Assembly: GCA_015258715.1 (NCBI GenBank)
Contig: JABZHR010000001.1
Span: 248,001 to 312,000 of the forward strand
Direction of reading: 5' to 3'
From: Atopobium sp.
Lineage (GTDB): Bacteria > Actinomycetota > Coriobacteriia > Coriobacteriales > Atopobiaceae
Length of the DNA: 64,000 bases
The notes under the pieces: generated by a model
Seen by the model: only the letters and a program-made list of their open reading frames with translations
What the model was told of the DNA's origin: nothing
Database searches by the model: none
Position numbers and translations under genes: made by a program
Shown here: one piece after another, positions 17,772 through 26,572 of the stretch
Position numbering within the stretch: the stretch's first letter is position 1
How the letters are laid out: each line of letters starts with the position of its first letter

Positions 17772-20700
17772 CTACTCAACGCTCTTCAAGCTCTCAACCA
17801 TATCAATATTTTTGAGCTTTGGCCGCATAGCAACATACACTAACAGCGAGAAAACAAGTGTGAGTCCAAAGGCAAACCAATAACTTGGTGCATGAATAGC
17901 ACGACCAAACATAACAAGATCAATCTCAGCAGTCTGAACTACAAATCCCTCAAGATATGTTCCTAGAACAAGTCCAAAGAGCGCTCCAAAGACGGCTAGC
18001 AAAGCAATCTCTCTAAAAACGTAAGCATCAACCTCGTGTCGTGTAAATCCAAGTACTTTGAGGCTGGCAATCTCTCTAATGCGCTCTTCAATATTGATAT
18101 TAGTGAGGTTATACAAGACGATAAAAGCCAACAGAGCTGCGGCCACAATAAGAATGGCTACCACGCGATTAACTACGGCAAGTGATTCTTTGTAGGTATG
18201 AATAGCCTCATTGACGTCATATACTGTTGCAACTCCTGCCTGGTTAATAAGCTTTTCTCCAAACGCATCTCTTGTTGTTTGATCTTCAGGAAGCGTTGCA
18301 TACCAGCCATCCGTGGCGTCGTCTTGAATGCCCAGGGAACGCCATGCAGAAGGTCCCACATACAGATACGACCCAACGTAATTCTCGGCAACTCCTGTAA
18401 TAGTTAGCGTACTTGGCTCACCTGAAGCGTTTCCAATTCTGTCTTGAGCATAGACCTGAATGGTATCTCCCACACCTACACCAAGCCGTTTTGCAAGCTT
18501 CTCTGTAATTACTACCGAGTCTTCTCCAAGCTCTATTGCTTGACCAGAAAGGCGATTACGCAGGGTTGCTAAACCAGCCATGTCTTGAAGAGAACTGCTG
18601 GTCATAATAGTTGTTCTTGTAAGCGAGCCTGCTTTTTGCGTAGGTGACTCAAGAAGAACATTTTCTCTGGTTATGCGATGAATATTTGTGGCGCCCACTT
18701 GATTGAGCTCTGCATTAATCTGATTTGCTTCTTCCTCAGAAACATCGGAGGTCATTCCCACAATGTAGTCATAATGCGAGATAGCTGGCCATTGGTTATC
18801 AATGATGTCGCTAATGGAATCCCTAAGTCCAAAAGCCACCAACAGGAGTGCAGTACATCCAGCAATTCCCACGAGCGTCATAATCAAACGTCGCTTATAG
18901 CGGACAAGGTTTCTGATTGTAACTTTCCACGAGAAAGACAGTCTGGACCATAGAGGCTCAACGCGCTCAAGAAAAATCTTTGAGCCCGCTTTTGGAGCTT
19001 TTGGAAGCATGAGGCTAGAAGGCTCCTCTTTCAAAGAGGATAAAACGGCAGCCGTGGTTGAAAGAAGCGTGATGCCTATACCAGAAAGTCCCGAAAGCAG
19101 CGCACTATCTAGCTGAATAGGGTAAGGAGCTCCCCTATTTGGAATGGTGTAAATAGATCCGTAAGCAGAAACAATAACGCCTGGCAGCACCTGGCTTAAA
19201 CATGCTATGCCAATAACAGCGCCTAAAAGTGAAGCAGACAAGGCATATAGCAGGTACTTTGTCGCAATCTGAACAGTTGAGTAGCCAAGCGCCTTATGAA
19301 CGCCAATAAGCGTGCGCTCTTCAGATACCATGCGCGTCATGCTGGTAAGTGACACTAAAGCAGCCACCAAGAAAAACATTAGCGGGAACACATTGGCAAT
19401 ATCGTTGATACGCTCAGAGTCTGCTTGATACGCTGCAACGCCAATCTCTTTTGTGCGATCAAGTACATACACATCGGGCTCTTTGAGCTCGTCAATTTTC
19501 TTTTGAGCCTCATCAATTTTTGCCTGGCCATCAGCAAGCTGTTTTTCAACCTCAGCACGTTGCTCCTCAAGGCTCTGTCTTCCCTCGTTAGTCTGAGCCT
19601 CTGCGTTTTGGAGAGCCGTTTGCCCTGCGTTCAGGCGGCTAAGCGAAGCAGCAAGTTTTTCCTGAGCTGCAGACAGCTGATCTGCAGTAGCGAGCCTTGC
19701 CTCTGCCAAATCCTGACGTGCCTGAGCTACTTGAGACTCTGCTTCATGCAGTTGAGACGTGCGCTGATCCAGCTCTTCTCGCGCGGCAGCTAAAGCCTGC
19801 TGCTGGGAAGCCAGCTCTGTCTCTACAGCGCTAATCTGCGCCTGTGTGGCGAGAAGAGCATCTACTTGCGAGGTTGGTAGACCTAAAGCACTGAGCTGCT
19901 GCTGAGCTTCTTCAAGGGTAGAAGCCGTAATTCCTTGCGCAGCAAGTCCTGCGAGAAACGCATCTCTACCCGCTTCAAACGCACTCTTTTGCTGTGTAAA
20001 CGTTGCTTGTCCTGCATTAAAAGCAGCAAGACCAGCCTGATACTGAGCCTCTCCCGCACTAAGCTCAGCTGTTCCCCGAGCTATCTGAGCCTCTGAAGCT
20101 GTAATCTGAGCTTCCGCTTGAGCAAATTGCTGCTCAGCACTGTAGCGCGAAGCTGTAAGCTGCTGACGTCCTGCATCATATTGCTTCTGACCATCATCCA
20201 GCTTTTGCTGCTGAGCGGAAATCTGTGCCTCCGCATCGTCAAGCTTCTTTTGAGCATCTCCTAGTTTATCCGCGGCCTCTTGCCTTGATTGCTCCAGCTT
20301 TTGACGAGCCTCATCAAGTTGAGCCTGAGCGTCATCTTTGAACTCTTGCAAACGAAGAGTAGCAAGCGACGGATTCATCTGTGTAATTCGTTCTGCAACG
20401 CTATCAACGGCACTCTGATAGTCTGATGAGCCGCTTTTATAGCTGGTAGCACCCTGAACCGTTAGATACGCTTCGGTATAGGGGTCATCGTTTGCAAAAG
20501 CATCTTCCGTGACATACACAAATTGCTGGACAATGCCGTTACCTAACGATGTAGTACCAAAATTGCTTACATACGGATACATTGGCGCATTGACAAAACC
20601 AACAACCGTGTACGAACCACCCTTTAAATGAACGCCGTTTGAAGTGTCTGGCAGCTCAATCTGTTGACCAAGGCTAATATCTGCACGTTTCTTGGGATCC

Positions 20701-21104
20701 GCGCTCATCACGCACTCGTAAGGCCCTTGAGGAAGCCTTCCCTCAACAACTATTGGCTGGTTCAGCTCACCAGGTCTAAAAGAACTTACACGAGCAGTAG
20801 ATTGCGAAGATGTCAGTGTAGCCATAACGTCTACCGTGCGAGAAGGCATAACCGCTTCAACACCCTCAACTGATGTAAGGGCGGAAACGTCCTTCTCGCT
20901 TAATCCAAGCGTTGAAATGACGCGAAGATCATAGAGATGCTGGTTTTCGTAAAACGTATGAGCCGCTTCTTGCATGTCAGGGCTTGCCATTTTAAGTCCC
21001 GCAAAGAAGCCGCAGCCCAACGCCACAATTCCTGCAATTGCAAGAAATCTGGCGAGAGACCCTTTGATGGTCCGAGTAATCTCGGTAAAAAGAGCGCGGG
21101 GCAT
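17772..21104 (-). CDS. FtsX-like ABC transporter permease with long coiled coil
   Basis: The 1110-residue product has one N-terminal helix (about 20-40, FLAIAGIVALGCGFFAGL), an extracytoplasmic region, a Gln/Ala/Glu-rich coiled coil of some 300 residues (about 255-570), a triple-helix FtsX domain (from VFPLMFFLVAALVSLTSMTRM), a second extracytoplasmic domain and a final FtsX domain (VVAILIVAAALLAFIVLYN). Such permeases pull on or export envelope substrates rather than import. It starts 2 bp after the stop of its ATPase gene, so the two are translationally linked. The substrate is unknown. Confidence 0.9.
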   Translation of the reverse strand: MPRALFTEITRTIKGSLARFLAIAGIVALGCGFFAGLKMASPDMQEAAHTFYENQHLYDLRVISTLGLSEKDVSALTSVEGVEAVMPSRTVDVMATLTSSQSTARVSSFRPGELNQPIVVEGRLPQGPYECVMSADPKKRADISLGQQIELPDTSNGVHLKGGSYTVVGFVNAPMYPYVSNFGTTSLGNGIVQQFVYVTEDAFANDDPYTEAYLTVQGATSYKSGSSDYQSAVDSVAERITQMNPSLATLRLQEFKDDAQAQLDEARQKLEQSRQEAADKLGDAQKKLDDAEAQISAQQQKLDDGQKQYDAGRQQLTASRYSAEQQFAQAEAQITASEAQIARGTAELSAGEAQYQAGLAAFNAGQATFTQQKSAFEAGRDAFLAGLAAQGITASTLEEAQQQLSALGLPTSQVDALLATQAQISAVETELASQQQALAAAREELDQRTSQLHEAESQVAQARQDLAEARLATADQLSAAQEKLAASLSRLNAGQTALQNAEAQTNEGRQSLEEQRAEVEKQLADGQAKIDEAQKKIDELKEPDVYVLDRTKEIGVAAYQADSERINDIANVFPLMFFLVAALVSLTSMTRMVSEERTLIGVHKALGYSTVQIATKYLLYALSASLLGAVIGIACLSQVLPGVIVSAYGSIYTIPNRGAPYPIQLDSALLSGLSGIGITLLSTTAAVLSSLKEEPSSLMLPKAPKAGSKIFLERVEPLWSRLSFSWKVTIRNLVRYKRRLIMTLVGIAGCTALLLVAFGLRDSISDIIDNQWPAISHYDYIVGMTSDVSEEEANQINAELNQVGATNIHRITRENVLLESPTQKAGSLTRTTIMTSSSLQDMAGLATLRNRLSGQAIELGEDSVVITEKLAKRLGVGVGDTIQVYAQDRIGNASGEPSTLTITGVAENYVGSYLYVGPSAWRSLGIQDDATDGWYATLPEDQTTRDAFGEKLINQAGVATVYDVNEAIHTYKESLAVVNRVVAILIVAAALLAFIVLYNLTNINIEERIREIASLKVLGFTRHEVDAYVFREIALLAVFGALFGLVLGTYLEGFVVQTAEIDLVMFGRAIHAPSYWFAFGLTLVFSLLVYVAMRPKLKNIDMVESLKSVE

Positions 21105-21106
21105 AA

Positions 21107-21808
21107 CTACCACTCGACAGTAAGCGCGTCGGCTGGGTGTTGATTAATTTCTACCGATTGAGCTTGACCCTCTTTAACGTGGATTACCCTATCGGCAATT
21201 TGAGTGAACGCAAAGTTGTGCGTAACAATAGCCACAGTTTTATGCTGTTCTTTGCACATATCCTGCAAAAGCTTAAGAATTTGCTTTCCTGTTTTATAAT
21301 CCAGCGCGCCTGTTGGCTCATCGCAAAGCAAAAGACGCGGATTCTTTGCCAAAGCACGTGCAATAGAAACGCGTTGCTGTTCTCCACCAGAGAGCTGAGC
21401 TGGGAAGTTATCCATACGATGCTCAAGACCAACAGCTCGGAGTGCATCTTCTGGCTGCATGGGGTCAAGACAAATCTGAGAAGCAAGCTCAACGTTTTCT
21501 TTTGCTGTGAGATTAGGAACAAGATTGTAAAACTGGAAAACAAAGCCAATGTCGTGACGGCGATACAGCGTTCTTTCTTTTTCTGAAAGCCCGCCAATTT
21601 CTTTTCCGCCTAAATAAATAGACCCGGAGGTACAGGTATCCATACCTCCGAGCATATTTAAGACAGTTGTTTTACCGGCGCCTGATGGACCGACAATTAC
21701 GCAAAGCTCGCCCTCTTCTATGGAGAAGTTCATGTCATGGACAGCGTGTACCTTGACGGAGCCCATGGTATACGTCTTTGTTACCTCTTTAAATTCAACA
21801 AAAGACAT
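21107..21808 (-). CDS. ABC transporter ATP-binding protein, LolD/MacB type
   Basis: The 233-residue ATPase has Walker A GPSGAGKTT, Q-loop, signature LSGGEQQR, Walker B LLLCDEPTGALD and the switch histidine in VTHN. The sequence is typical of the MacB/LolD/FtsE-like subfamily that pairs with FtsX permeases. It lies directly upstream of the 1110-residue permease on the same strand, which makes the two one exporter complex. The start at 21808 follows AGGAGAACAGT. Confidence 0.95.
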   Translation of the reverse strand: MSFVEFKEVTKTYTMGSVKVHAVHDMNFSIEEGELCVIVGPSGAGKTTVLNMLGGMDTCTSGSIYLGGKEIGGLSEKERTLYRRHDIGFVFQFYNLVPNLTAKENVELASQICLDPMQPEDALRAVGLEHRMDNFPAQLSGGEQQRVSIARALAKNPRLLLCDEPTGALDYKTGKQILKLLQDMCKEQHKTVAIVTHNFAFTQIADRVIHVKEGQAQSVEINQHPADALTVEW

Positions 21809-21862
21809 ACTGTTCTCCTATAAGTAAGAATTCCTCCAAACAAGAAGAGAGTGTGTGAGCAA

Positions 21863-22462
21863 CTACTCCTGTGGAGCCTCTGGTGCTGCAGGAGCCTCAG
21901 GTGCTGCTGGAGTTGCTGGTGCCTCAGGTGTTGCTGCAGCCTCTGCAGTTACAGGAACTACAGGAGCAACCTCTGCGCCCTCGGTAGCAAGAGGCATTGG
22001 AGAAACAACAACTTCTTCCTCCTCAAGATCAGCCTGACGCTGGTCAAACTCTTTCTTAGCACGAACCCAAATGAGAAGTGCAAGAAGAGCTGTGAGGAAC
22101 AAGAAGCCCACAATCATGATGTTAAGAATAAGGGTGGTGAAGTTTACCGCCTGGCTGATAGAAATCATCACAGAGAGCTCGGTAAGTGCGGAAGTTAAAC
22201 CAACCACAGAGAGAATGGAAAGACCCCACCTAAGACGAGGACGGAAGCCCCTCAAAAGACCTGAAACCGCAGCAAAAAGATAGCACAGGAAAATAATGTA
22301 GGTAATACGTGCAAGAATCAGAGAAATAGGGTTTGTCTGACGAGTTGCAAAGTTAAATACCGTGTGGAAATAGCTGAGATACTGAACTGGCGCAACAAAA
22401 TCAATGACAATAAAAATGAGAGCCACAATTGCTGGAATGGCAATCTTTGCTTTGGGGTTCAT
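21863..22462 (-). CDS. Four-helix membrane protein with Ala/Pro/Glu-rich tail
   Basis: The 199-residue protein has four predicted transmembrane helices (about 7-25, 47-68, 78-100 and 107-128) and a long C-terminal tail. The tail is acidic, then rich in Ala, Pro and Glu with repeated APAAPE units from degenerate DNA repeats. AGGAGG precedes the ATG. It lies upstream of the FtsX-type exporter on the same strand, 54 bp before the ATPase gene, so it may be co-transcribed. I do not recognise a family. Confidence 0.75.
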   Translation of the reverse strand: MNPKAKIAIPAIVALIFIVIDFVAPVQYLSYFHTVFNFATRQTNPISLILARITYIIFLCYLFAAVSGLLRGFRPRLRWGLSILSVVGLTSALTELSVMISISQAVNFTTLILNIMIVGFLFLTALLALLIWVRAKKEFDQRQADLEEEEVVVSPMPLATEGAEVAPVVPVTAEAAATPEAPATPAAPEAPAAPEAPQE

Positions 22463-22511
22463 GAAACCTCCTCGATTTCTTTATACGACCTGTCTATTTT
22501 ATCGTATAAAC

Positions 22512-22733
22512 CTATGACCAGTGTGGTAAGTCATGAAAGTCTTTTATATGGTCTTGAGCTTCTTGTTCTCTTTCTGCCAAGGCTTCTCGTAAACCTTTCA
22601 GAGCATCAAAAGGCATAAATATTTTTGCCCTGTTTGCTCGCGACATGCGAGGGTGTCCGTAGTGCATCTGCGCTGCAAACGCATCCTCTTTTGCACTAGC
22701 TTCTGCTGGCGAGAAACCCTGTTTAGGCCTCAT
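22512..22733 (-). CDS. YolD-like small protein
   Basis: This encodes 73 residues starting MRPKQGFSP. The centre (MSRANRAKIFMPFDALKGLREAL) matches the YolD-like pattern, a small protein often encoded after Y-family polymerases. Its start overlaps the polymerase gene end by 11 bp, so translation is probably coupled. The N-terminal GFSP residues are encoded by a copy of the TGGCGAGAAACCC repeat. The role of YolD-like proteins is not established; they are thought to modulate translesion polymerases. Confidence 0.7.
   Translation of the reverse strand: MRPKQGFSPAEASAKEDAFAAQMHYGHPRMSRANRAKIFMPFDALKGLREALAEREQEAQDHIKDFHDLPHWS
22707..22719 (+). repeat. TGGCGAGAAACCC repeat copy
   Basis: This is an exact 13-mer copy inside the YolD-like gene, read on the coding strand as Gly-Phe-Ser-Pro. 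Confidence 0.8.
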
Positions 22734-24066
22734 TGGTTTCTTCTCCACTACGGTGTCCTCCAATCTGAGCGTTTCTCTGTCGAGCCGTTGCTTCTGGAAG
22801 CAAGTCCATTGCTTTAAGCAAAGAATTCTTACCAAACTTCTTCTTTATGGCATTGATAGTATCTTGACGCTGGCGCTCTCTTTCTAAAACAGTATTGTCC
22901 TGGAAAAGCGACGTCTGAATACCCGAGCCCGTTTCTTCTTGAGTGTTTCCGAAGGTAAGGCCCACGCGATGTACACTTTCTGAAGGTATTACGCGCTCGT
23001 CAAAGAAAGACAAAACCTCTGCCATAAGCTCATCTCTAGAGTTAGTAGGATAAGAGAGCTTCCTAGTGCCACTGCTGGAGGGAATATGTCTTCTCCAGCT
23101 CCTATAATCCCCCGTCTGCCTCAGCTCTTCCATCTGGCTCTCTGTTGCCGAGTAGCCAATATAGATGCCAATAGAAGAGCAAACGAGCTTTTGTGTTACA
23201 AGCTCTAAAGACAACGCCTCAACCATCTCTTTAAAGATAAGACGCGCGCCCTCTGTATCTCTGTTGTGATCAAAGACCTGTGCCGTTGAGACAGAATGAC
23301 TTTGAGATTTATAGGCCTTAATATCTGCAATGGTTGTTGGCTCAATACCCCACGCATGATCAATAAGGATTTCTGCATCAACACCAAATTCTTTATACAA
23401 AGGCTCTGTAGGAGCTGTAGCAAGCTGTCCCATGGTGTGAATATTCATTGCCGCAAGTCGCTTTTGAATACCTGCACCAATATGCCAAAAATCAGTTAAG
23501 GGTTTATGGTTCCAGAGTTTAAGCTTGTACGATTCTTCATCAAGCTCACCAAAAAAGTTGGGGCTGTGCTTTGCAGTAATATCAAGCGCAATTTTTGCCA
23601 GGTACAAGTTTGGACCCAAACCACAGGTAGCAGGAATGCCAGTAGTTTTTGCTACATCTGCACGGATTTTCTCGCCCAACTCTCTTGCCGTACATCCATA
23701 AAGCGATAAGTACGGTGTTACATCAATAAATGCCTCGTCAATGGAGTAAACGTGGATGTCTTCTGGTGCAATGTATTTGAGATATACCGAATAAACGTCT
23801 GCGGATCGCTCCACATACAGAGCCATACGAGGAGGAGCTACCTCATAAGTAAGATTTTTGGGAATCTCAAAAACGCGGCAACGTCCAGGAACACCTAGCG
23901 CACGAAGAGCGGGTGAAACAGCCAAACAAATTGTCTTTTCTGTCCTGGTAAGATCAGCCACAACAAGCTTGGCCTTCATAGGATCAAGACCTCGCTCAAC
24001 GCACTCAACTGATGCGTAAAAACTCTTTAGATCAATAACCAGGTATTGTTTTTGAGAAGGTACCAT
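22723..24066 (-). CDS. Y-family DNA polymerase (DinB/UmuC class)
   Basis: This translesion polymerase copies damaged templates with low fidelity. The 447-residue product has the first catalytic aspartate in LVIDLKSFYASVECVERGLDP and the SIDEAFIDVT motif, then helix-hairpin-helix elements (WHIGAGIQKRLAAMNIHTMGQLA) and a little-finger domain. It resembles the UmuC/UvrX branch seen in Firmicutes. It lies between the DJ-1 family gene (3 bp upstream) and the YolD-like gene (overlapping), a compact operon. No recognisable LexA box was found. Confidence 0.92.
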   Translation of the reverse strand: MVPSQKQYLVIDLKSFYASVECVERGLDPMKAKLVVADLTRTEKTICLAVSPALRALGVPGRCRVFEIPKNLTYEVAPPRMALYVERSADVYSVYLKYIAPEDIHVYSIDEAFIDVTPYLSLYGCTARELGEKIRADVAKTTGIPATCGLGPNLYLAKIALDITAKHSPNFFGELDEESYKLKLWNHKPLTDFWHIGAGIQKRLAAMNIHTMGQLATAPTEPLYKEFGVDAEILIDHAWGIEPTTIADIKAYKSQSHSVSTAQVFDHNRDTEGARLIFKEMVEALSLELVTQKLVCSSIGIYIGYSATESQMEELRQTGDYRSWRRHIPSSSGTRKLSYPTNSRDELMAEVLSFFDERVIPSESVHRVGLTFGNTQEETGSGIQTSLFQDNTVLERERQRQDTINAIKKKFGKNSLLKAMDLLPEATARQRNAQIGGHRSGEETNEA

Positions 24067-24069
24067 GGC

Positions 24070-24642
24070 CTAGATAAGCACAATGCCTTGAGAAACTTTT
24101 TCTGCCACGTCATTACCTACAAGATAACGAACAATCTCAAGACCAAACTTAAGAGCTGTTCCCGCACCCTGACTGGTAATAAAAGAGCCGTCAACACAAA
24201 CTGCATCTTGCGAAAGATTAGCGCCATTTTCTGAAAGAAAATGCTGGAAACCTGGATTAGACGTAGCCTTCTTACCCGTAAGCAATCCACGCTTAGCATA
24301 AATTGAAGGAGCAGCACAGATTGCAGCAAGTGCACGGCCATCTTCCGCAAACGCATCAACTGCCTGCATAAGTGGCTCACAAGCCTCAAGATTAGTAGTT
24401 CCAGGAAGACCTCCAGGAAGTACCAACATGCTGTAATCATCAAACGAGACCTGGCTAAGCAGCTTGTCTGTTAAAAAAGTAACCTGGTGAGATGAAGTCA
24501 CGCTCAAGGAATCAGAGATAGACACTTTGTCACAGGGAATACCTGCACGATACAGGACGTCAACAACGCTCAGTCCCTCAATCTCTTCACAACCATCAGC
24601 AAAAAAGACAGCAACGCGCTTGTCAGTACATGGTGTAAACAT
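24070..24642 (-). CDS. DJ-1/PfpI family protein
   Basis: The 190-residue protein has VAVFFADGCEEIEGLSVVDVLYRAG at the start and the nucleophile elbow AAICAAPSIYAKRGLL with the conserved cysteine, plus LPGGLPGT. DJ-1 family proteins act in protein or metabolite repair under carbonyl or oxidative stress; the activity here is not defined. The ATG at 24642 is supported by AAGGGAG. It is the first gene of an operon with a Y-family polymerase, which hints at a stress role. Confidence 0.88.
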   Translation of the reverse strand: MFTPCTDKRVAVFFADGCEEIEGLSVVDVLYRAGIPCDKVSISDSLSVTSSHQVTFLTDKLLSQVSFDDYSMLVLPGGLPGTTNLEACEPLMQAVDAFAEDGRALAAICAAPSIYAKRGLLTGKKATSNPGFQHFLSENGANLSQDAVCVDGSFITSQGAGTALKFGLEIVRYLVGNDVAEKVSQGIVLI

Positions 24643-24667
24643 CTGACTCCCTTCTCGACTAAAACTA

Positions 24668-24679
24668 GTACAAGTGTAC
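24668..24679. promoter_or_regulatory. Palindrome before the DJ-1/polymerase operon
   Basis: GTACA-AG-TGTAC lies 26 bp upstream of the operon start. It differs from the LexA sites I know (CGAAC-N4-GTTCG, CTGT-N8-ACAG). An operator role is inference only. Confidence 0.3.
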
Positions 24680-24691
24680 GCCTTTTTACAC

Positions 24692-24725
24692 AAAAAAGGA
24701 CACTCAAGTTTGTGCTTGAGTGTCC
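24692..24725 (-). terminator. Intrinsic terminator after the PTS EIIA gene
   Basis: The perfect 11-bp stem GGACACTCAAG/CTTGAGTGTCC with a 6-nt loop is followed by TTTTTT on the minus strand. Confidence 0.88.
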
Positions 24726-24780
24726 AAAATTTTACCCAGTTAAACTATTACAGGAAGTTGCATCGCAACTCACTATAACT

Positions 24781-24793
24781 TGGCGAGAAACCC
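24781..24793 (+). repeat. TGGCGAGAAACCC repeat copy
   Basis: This is an exact 13-mer at the end of the PTS EIIA gene; its last base belongs to the stop codon. Confidence 0.8.
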
Positions 24794-25251
24794 TACTCCT
24801 CGCTAATGCCCTCGTTAATAGCCTGAGCAATAGCTTCCTGATCATTAGAGCCACGAAGTAGAGACTTAAACTCATCTCTCATCAGAAGAACGGCGGTCTT
24901 AGAAAGAAGCTTGATGTGAGTGGTGCCAGCCTCTCCATCTGGAACAAGCAGTGCAATGGCAACATCAACGGGCTTCTCGTCAAAAGAAGGCCACTCAAGA
25001 GGGGTGCTGTTCTTGAAGACAAAGACAGCTGCATCCTTGATAGCAGCATCTTTTGCGTGTGGAACTGCAAAACCGTCTGTCATGCCGGTCTCGCCCATTT
25101 CCTCGCGAGCCAAAAAAGCGTTGTAGACAGCGTCTGCATCGTCAGTTACGCCAGCTTCCAGTGCTTTATCGGCAATAAAACGCAGGACATCATTACGGCT
25201 CGCTGCGTTCTGGTTTACAAAAACATTGTCTGCCTTAACAAAACCGCTCAT
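24793..25251 (-). CDS. PTS fructose-type EIIA domain protein
   Basis: The 152-residue stand-alone EIIA takes phosphate from HPr onto a histidine and passes it to an EIIB. The active histidine is in DGFAVPHAKDAAI, and GETGMTDG before it matches the EIIA-fructose/mannitol (PtsN-like) fold. No EIIB or EIIC is in the window, so it may be regulatory or serve a distant permease. GGAAGGAAG precedes the ATG. It follows the alcohol dehydrogenase gene by 92 bp on the same strand. Confidence 0.88.
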   Translation of the reverse strand: MSGFVKADNVFVNQNAASRNDVLRFIADKALEAGVTDDADAVYNAFLAREEMGETGMTDGFAVPHAKDAAIKDAAVFVFKNSTPLEWPSFDEKPVDVAIALLVPDGEAGTTHIKLLSKTAVLLMRDEFKSLLRGSNDQEAIAQAINEGISEE

Positions 25252-25343
25252 GAATCTTCCTTCCGTATATTTGAGCTTTTAGCTCAGTAACTTCGTATGT
25301 AGTAATAATACCCGCAATGAAACAAAATTTACCTTGAGAAACT

Positions 25344-26537
25344 TTACTTTAGGGCCATTCTTAAAATCTGTTGAACATCTGCTGTTTTAAGCTGCATAAA
25401 GTTACCCGCATGATCTCCACCGCGAGCATCAATAGTGCCTTCTGCCATCTGGAGAATGTCCTCTTCCGAAGGGTCTACTCCAAGCTCGGCAAGGGAGGTT
25501 GGCATACCAATTGCATGACACCACTGATTCCAAGCTTCGATTCCCGCAAGGCCCGTAGCTGTTGGATTATGGAAGTTGTTTTGAACTCCAAAAACGTTAA
25601 CCGCAAACTGAGCAAAACGCTCTGGATCTTGACTTATAACGTACCGTGCCCAACTTGCCCAAATAGCTGTAAGACCAGCACCATGAGCTACGTCATACTT
25701 TGCGCTCAGCTCATGCTCAATTGCATGAGAAGCAAAATCGCTTACGCGACCAGTTCCGGTAAGTCCGCAGTGAGAAAGCGACGATGCCCAGAGCAAATCT
25801 GCACGTGCAGCGTAATTCTCTGGCTCTTTAACGGCAATCAAGACAGCTTCTTTTACGGTGCGTAAAAGTCCCTCAGCTAGCTCGTCGGTAAGTGCCACGT
25901 CCTTCTCGAGCGTAAAATAGCGCTCCATGGTGTGCATCATGATGTCGGCGCCTGTTGATGCCGTCTGATAAGCACTCACGGAATAGGTGAGCTCTGGATT
26001 CATGATGGCAAAGCAAGGACGGCCGCTCTGATGGTGATAAGAACGCTTGAGAACACGACCATCAGCCAGCGTAATGTTCATGACGGAAGAATCCGAGGTT
26101 TCAGATCCAGTTCCTGCAATAGTAGAAATGACGCCAATAGGAGCTGCCTTTGAAACACTGACCTTATGCAAATAGAGATCTTCAAGAGAAACGTCATTGG
26201 CCAGGCCGTATGCAATCGCCTTAGCAGAATCCATAACAGATCCGCCACCGATGGCCAAAATAAAGTCAACACCCTCGCGTTTGCCCAGCTCTACAGCTTC
26301 TTCTGCAAGCTCAAGACGAGGGTTAGGGACAACTCCACCACAGTCAACAAAAGCAATTCCAGCATTACTTAGAAGCTGGTGAATCTGGTCAAGCAAGCCA
26401 CTCTTTACCACGTGGCTGCCACCAAAATGCACCAGCACCTTGGTACCTCCGTGAGCAGAGACAAGCTCTGCCACACGAAGCTGAGTATCTTTTCCAAAAA
26501 CCACCTGAGTAGGTACAACGTACTCAAAATTAACCAT
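25344..26537 (-). CDS. Iron-containing alcohol dehydrogenase
   Basis: This 397-residue NAD(P)H-linked enzyme reduces aldehydes to alcohols in fermentation. The cofactor loop is AIGGGSVMDSAKAIAYGL. The metal ligands are Asp in SASTGADIMMHTMERY and histidines in SHAIEHELSAKYDVAHGAGL and GGDHAGN. The sequence resembles BdhA/YqhD-type enzymes. The ATG at 26537 is preferred over an in-frame TTG two codons earlier. It follows the second degV by 35 bp and precedes the EIIA gene, so the three may form one transcript. Confidence 0.93.
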   Translation of the reverse strand: MVNFEYVVPTQVVFGKDTQLRVAELVSAHGGTKVLVHFGGSHVVKSGLLDQIHQLLSNAGIAFVDCGGVVPNPRLELAEEAVELGKREGVDFILAIGGGSVMDSAKAIAYGLANDVSLEDLYLHKVSVSKAAPIGVISTIAGTGSETSDSSVMNITLADGRVLKRSYHHQSGRPCFAIMNPELTYSVSAYQTASTGADIMMHTMERYFTLEKDVALTDELAEGLLRTVKEAVLIAVKEPENYAARADLLWASSLSHCGLTGTGRVSDFASHAIEHELSAKYDVAHGAGLTAIWASWARYVISQDPERFAQFAVNVFGVQNNFHNPTATGLAGIEAWNQWCHAIGMPTSLAELGVDPSEEDILQMAEGTIDARGGDHAGNFMQLKTADVQQILRMALK

Positions 26538-26572
26538 GACCAAAGACCTTTCTTACCTACTCGAGCAACATC

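Noticed and set aside
24643..24691. LexA box before the DJ-1/polymerase operon
   Set aside because: Neither the Gram-positive nor the E. coli LexA consensus is present; only an unrelated palindrome was seen.
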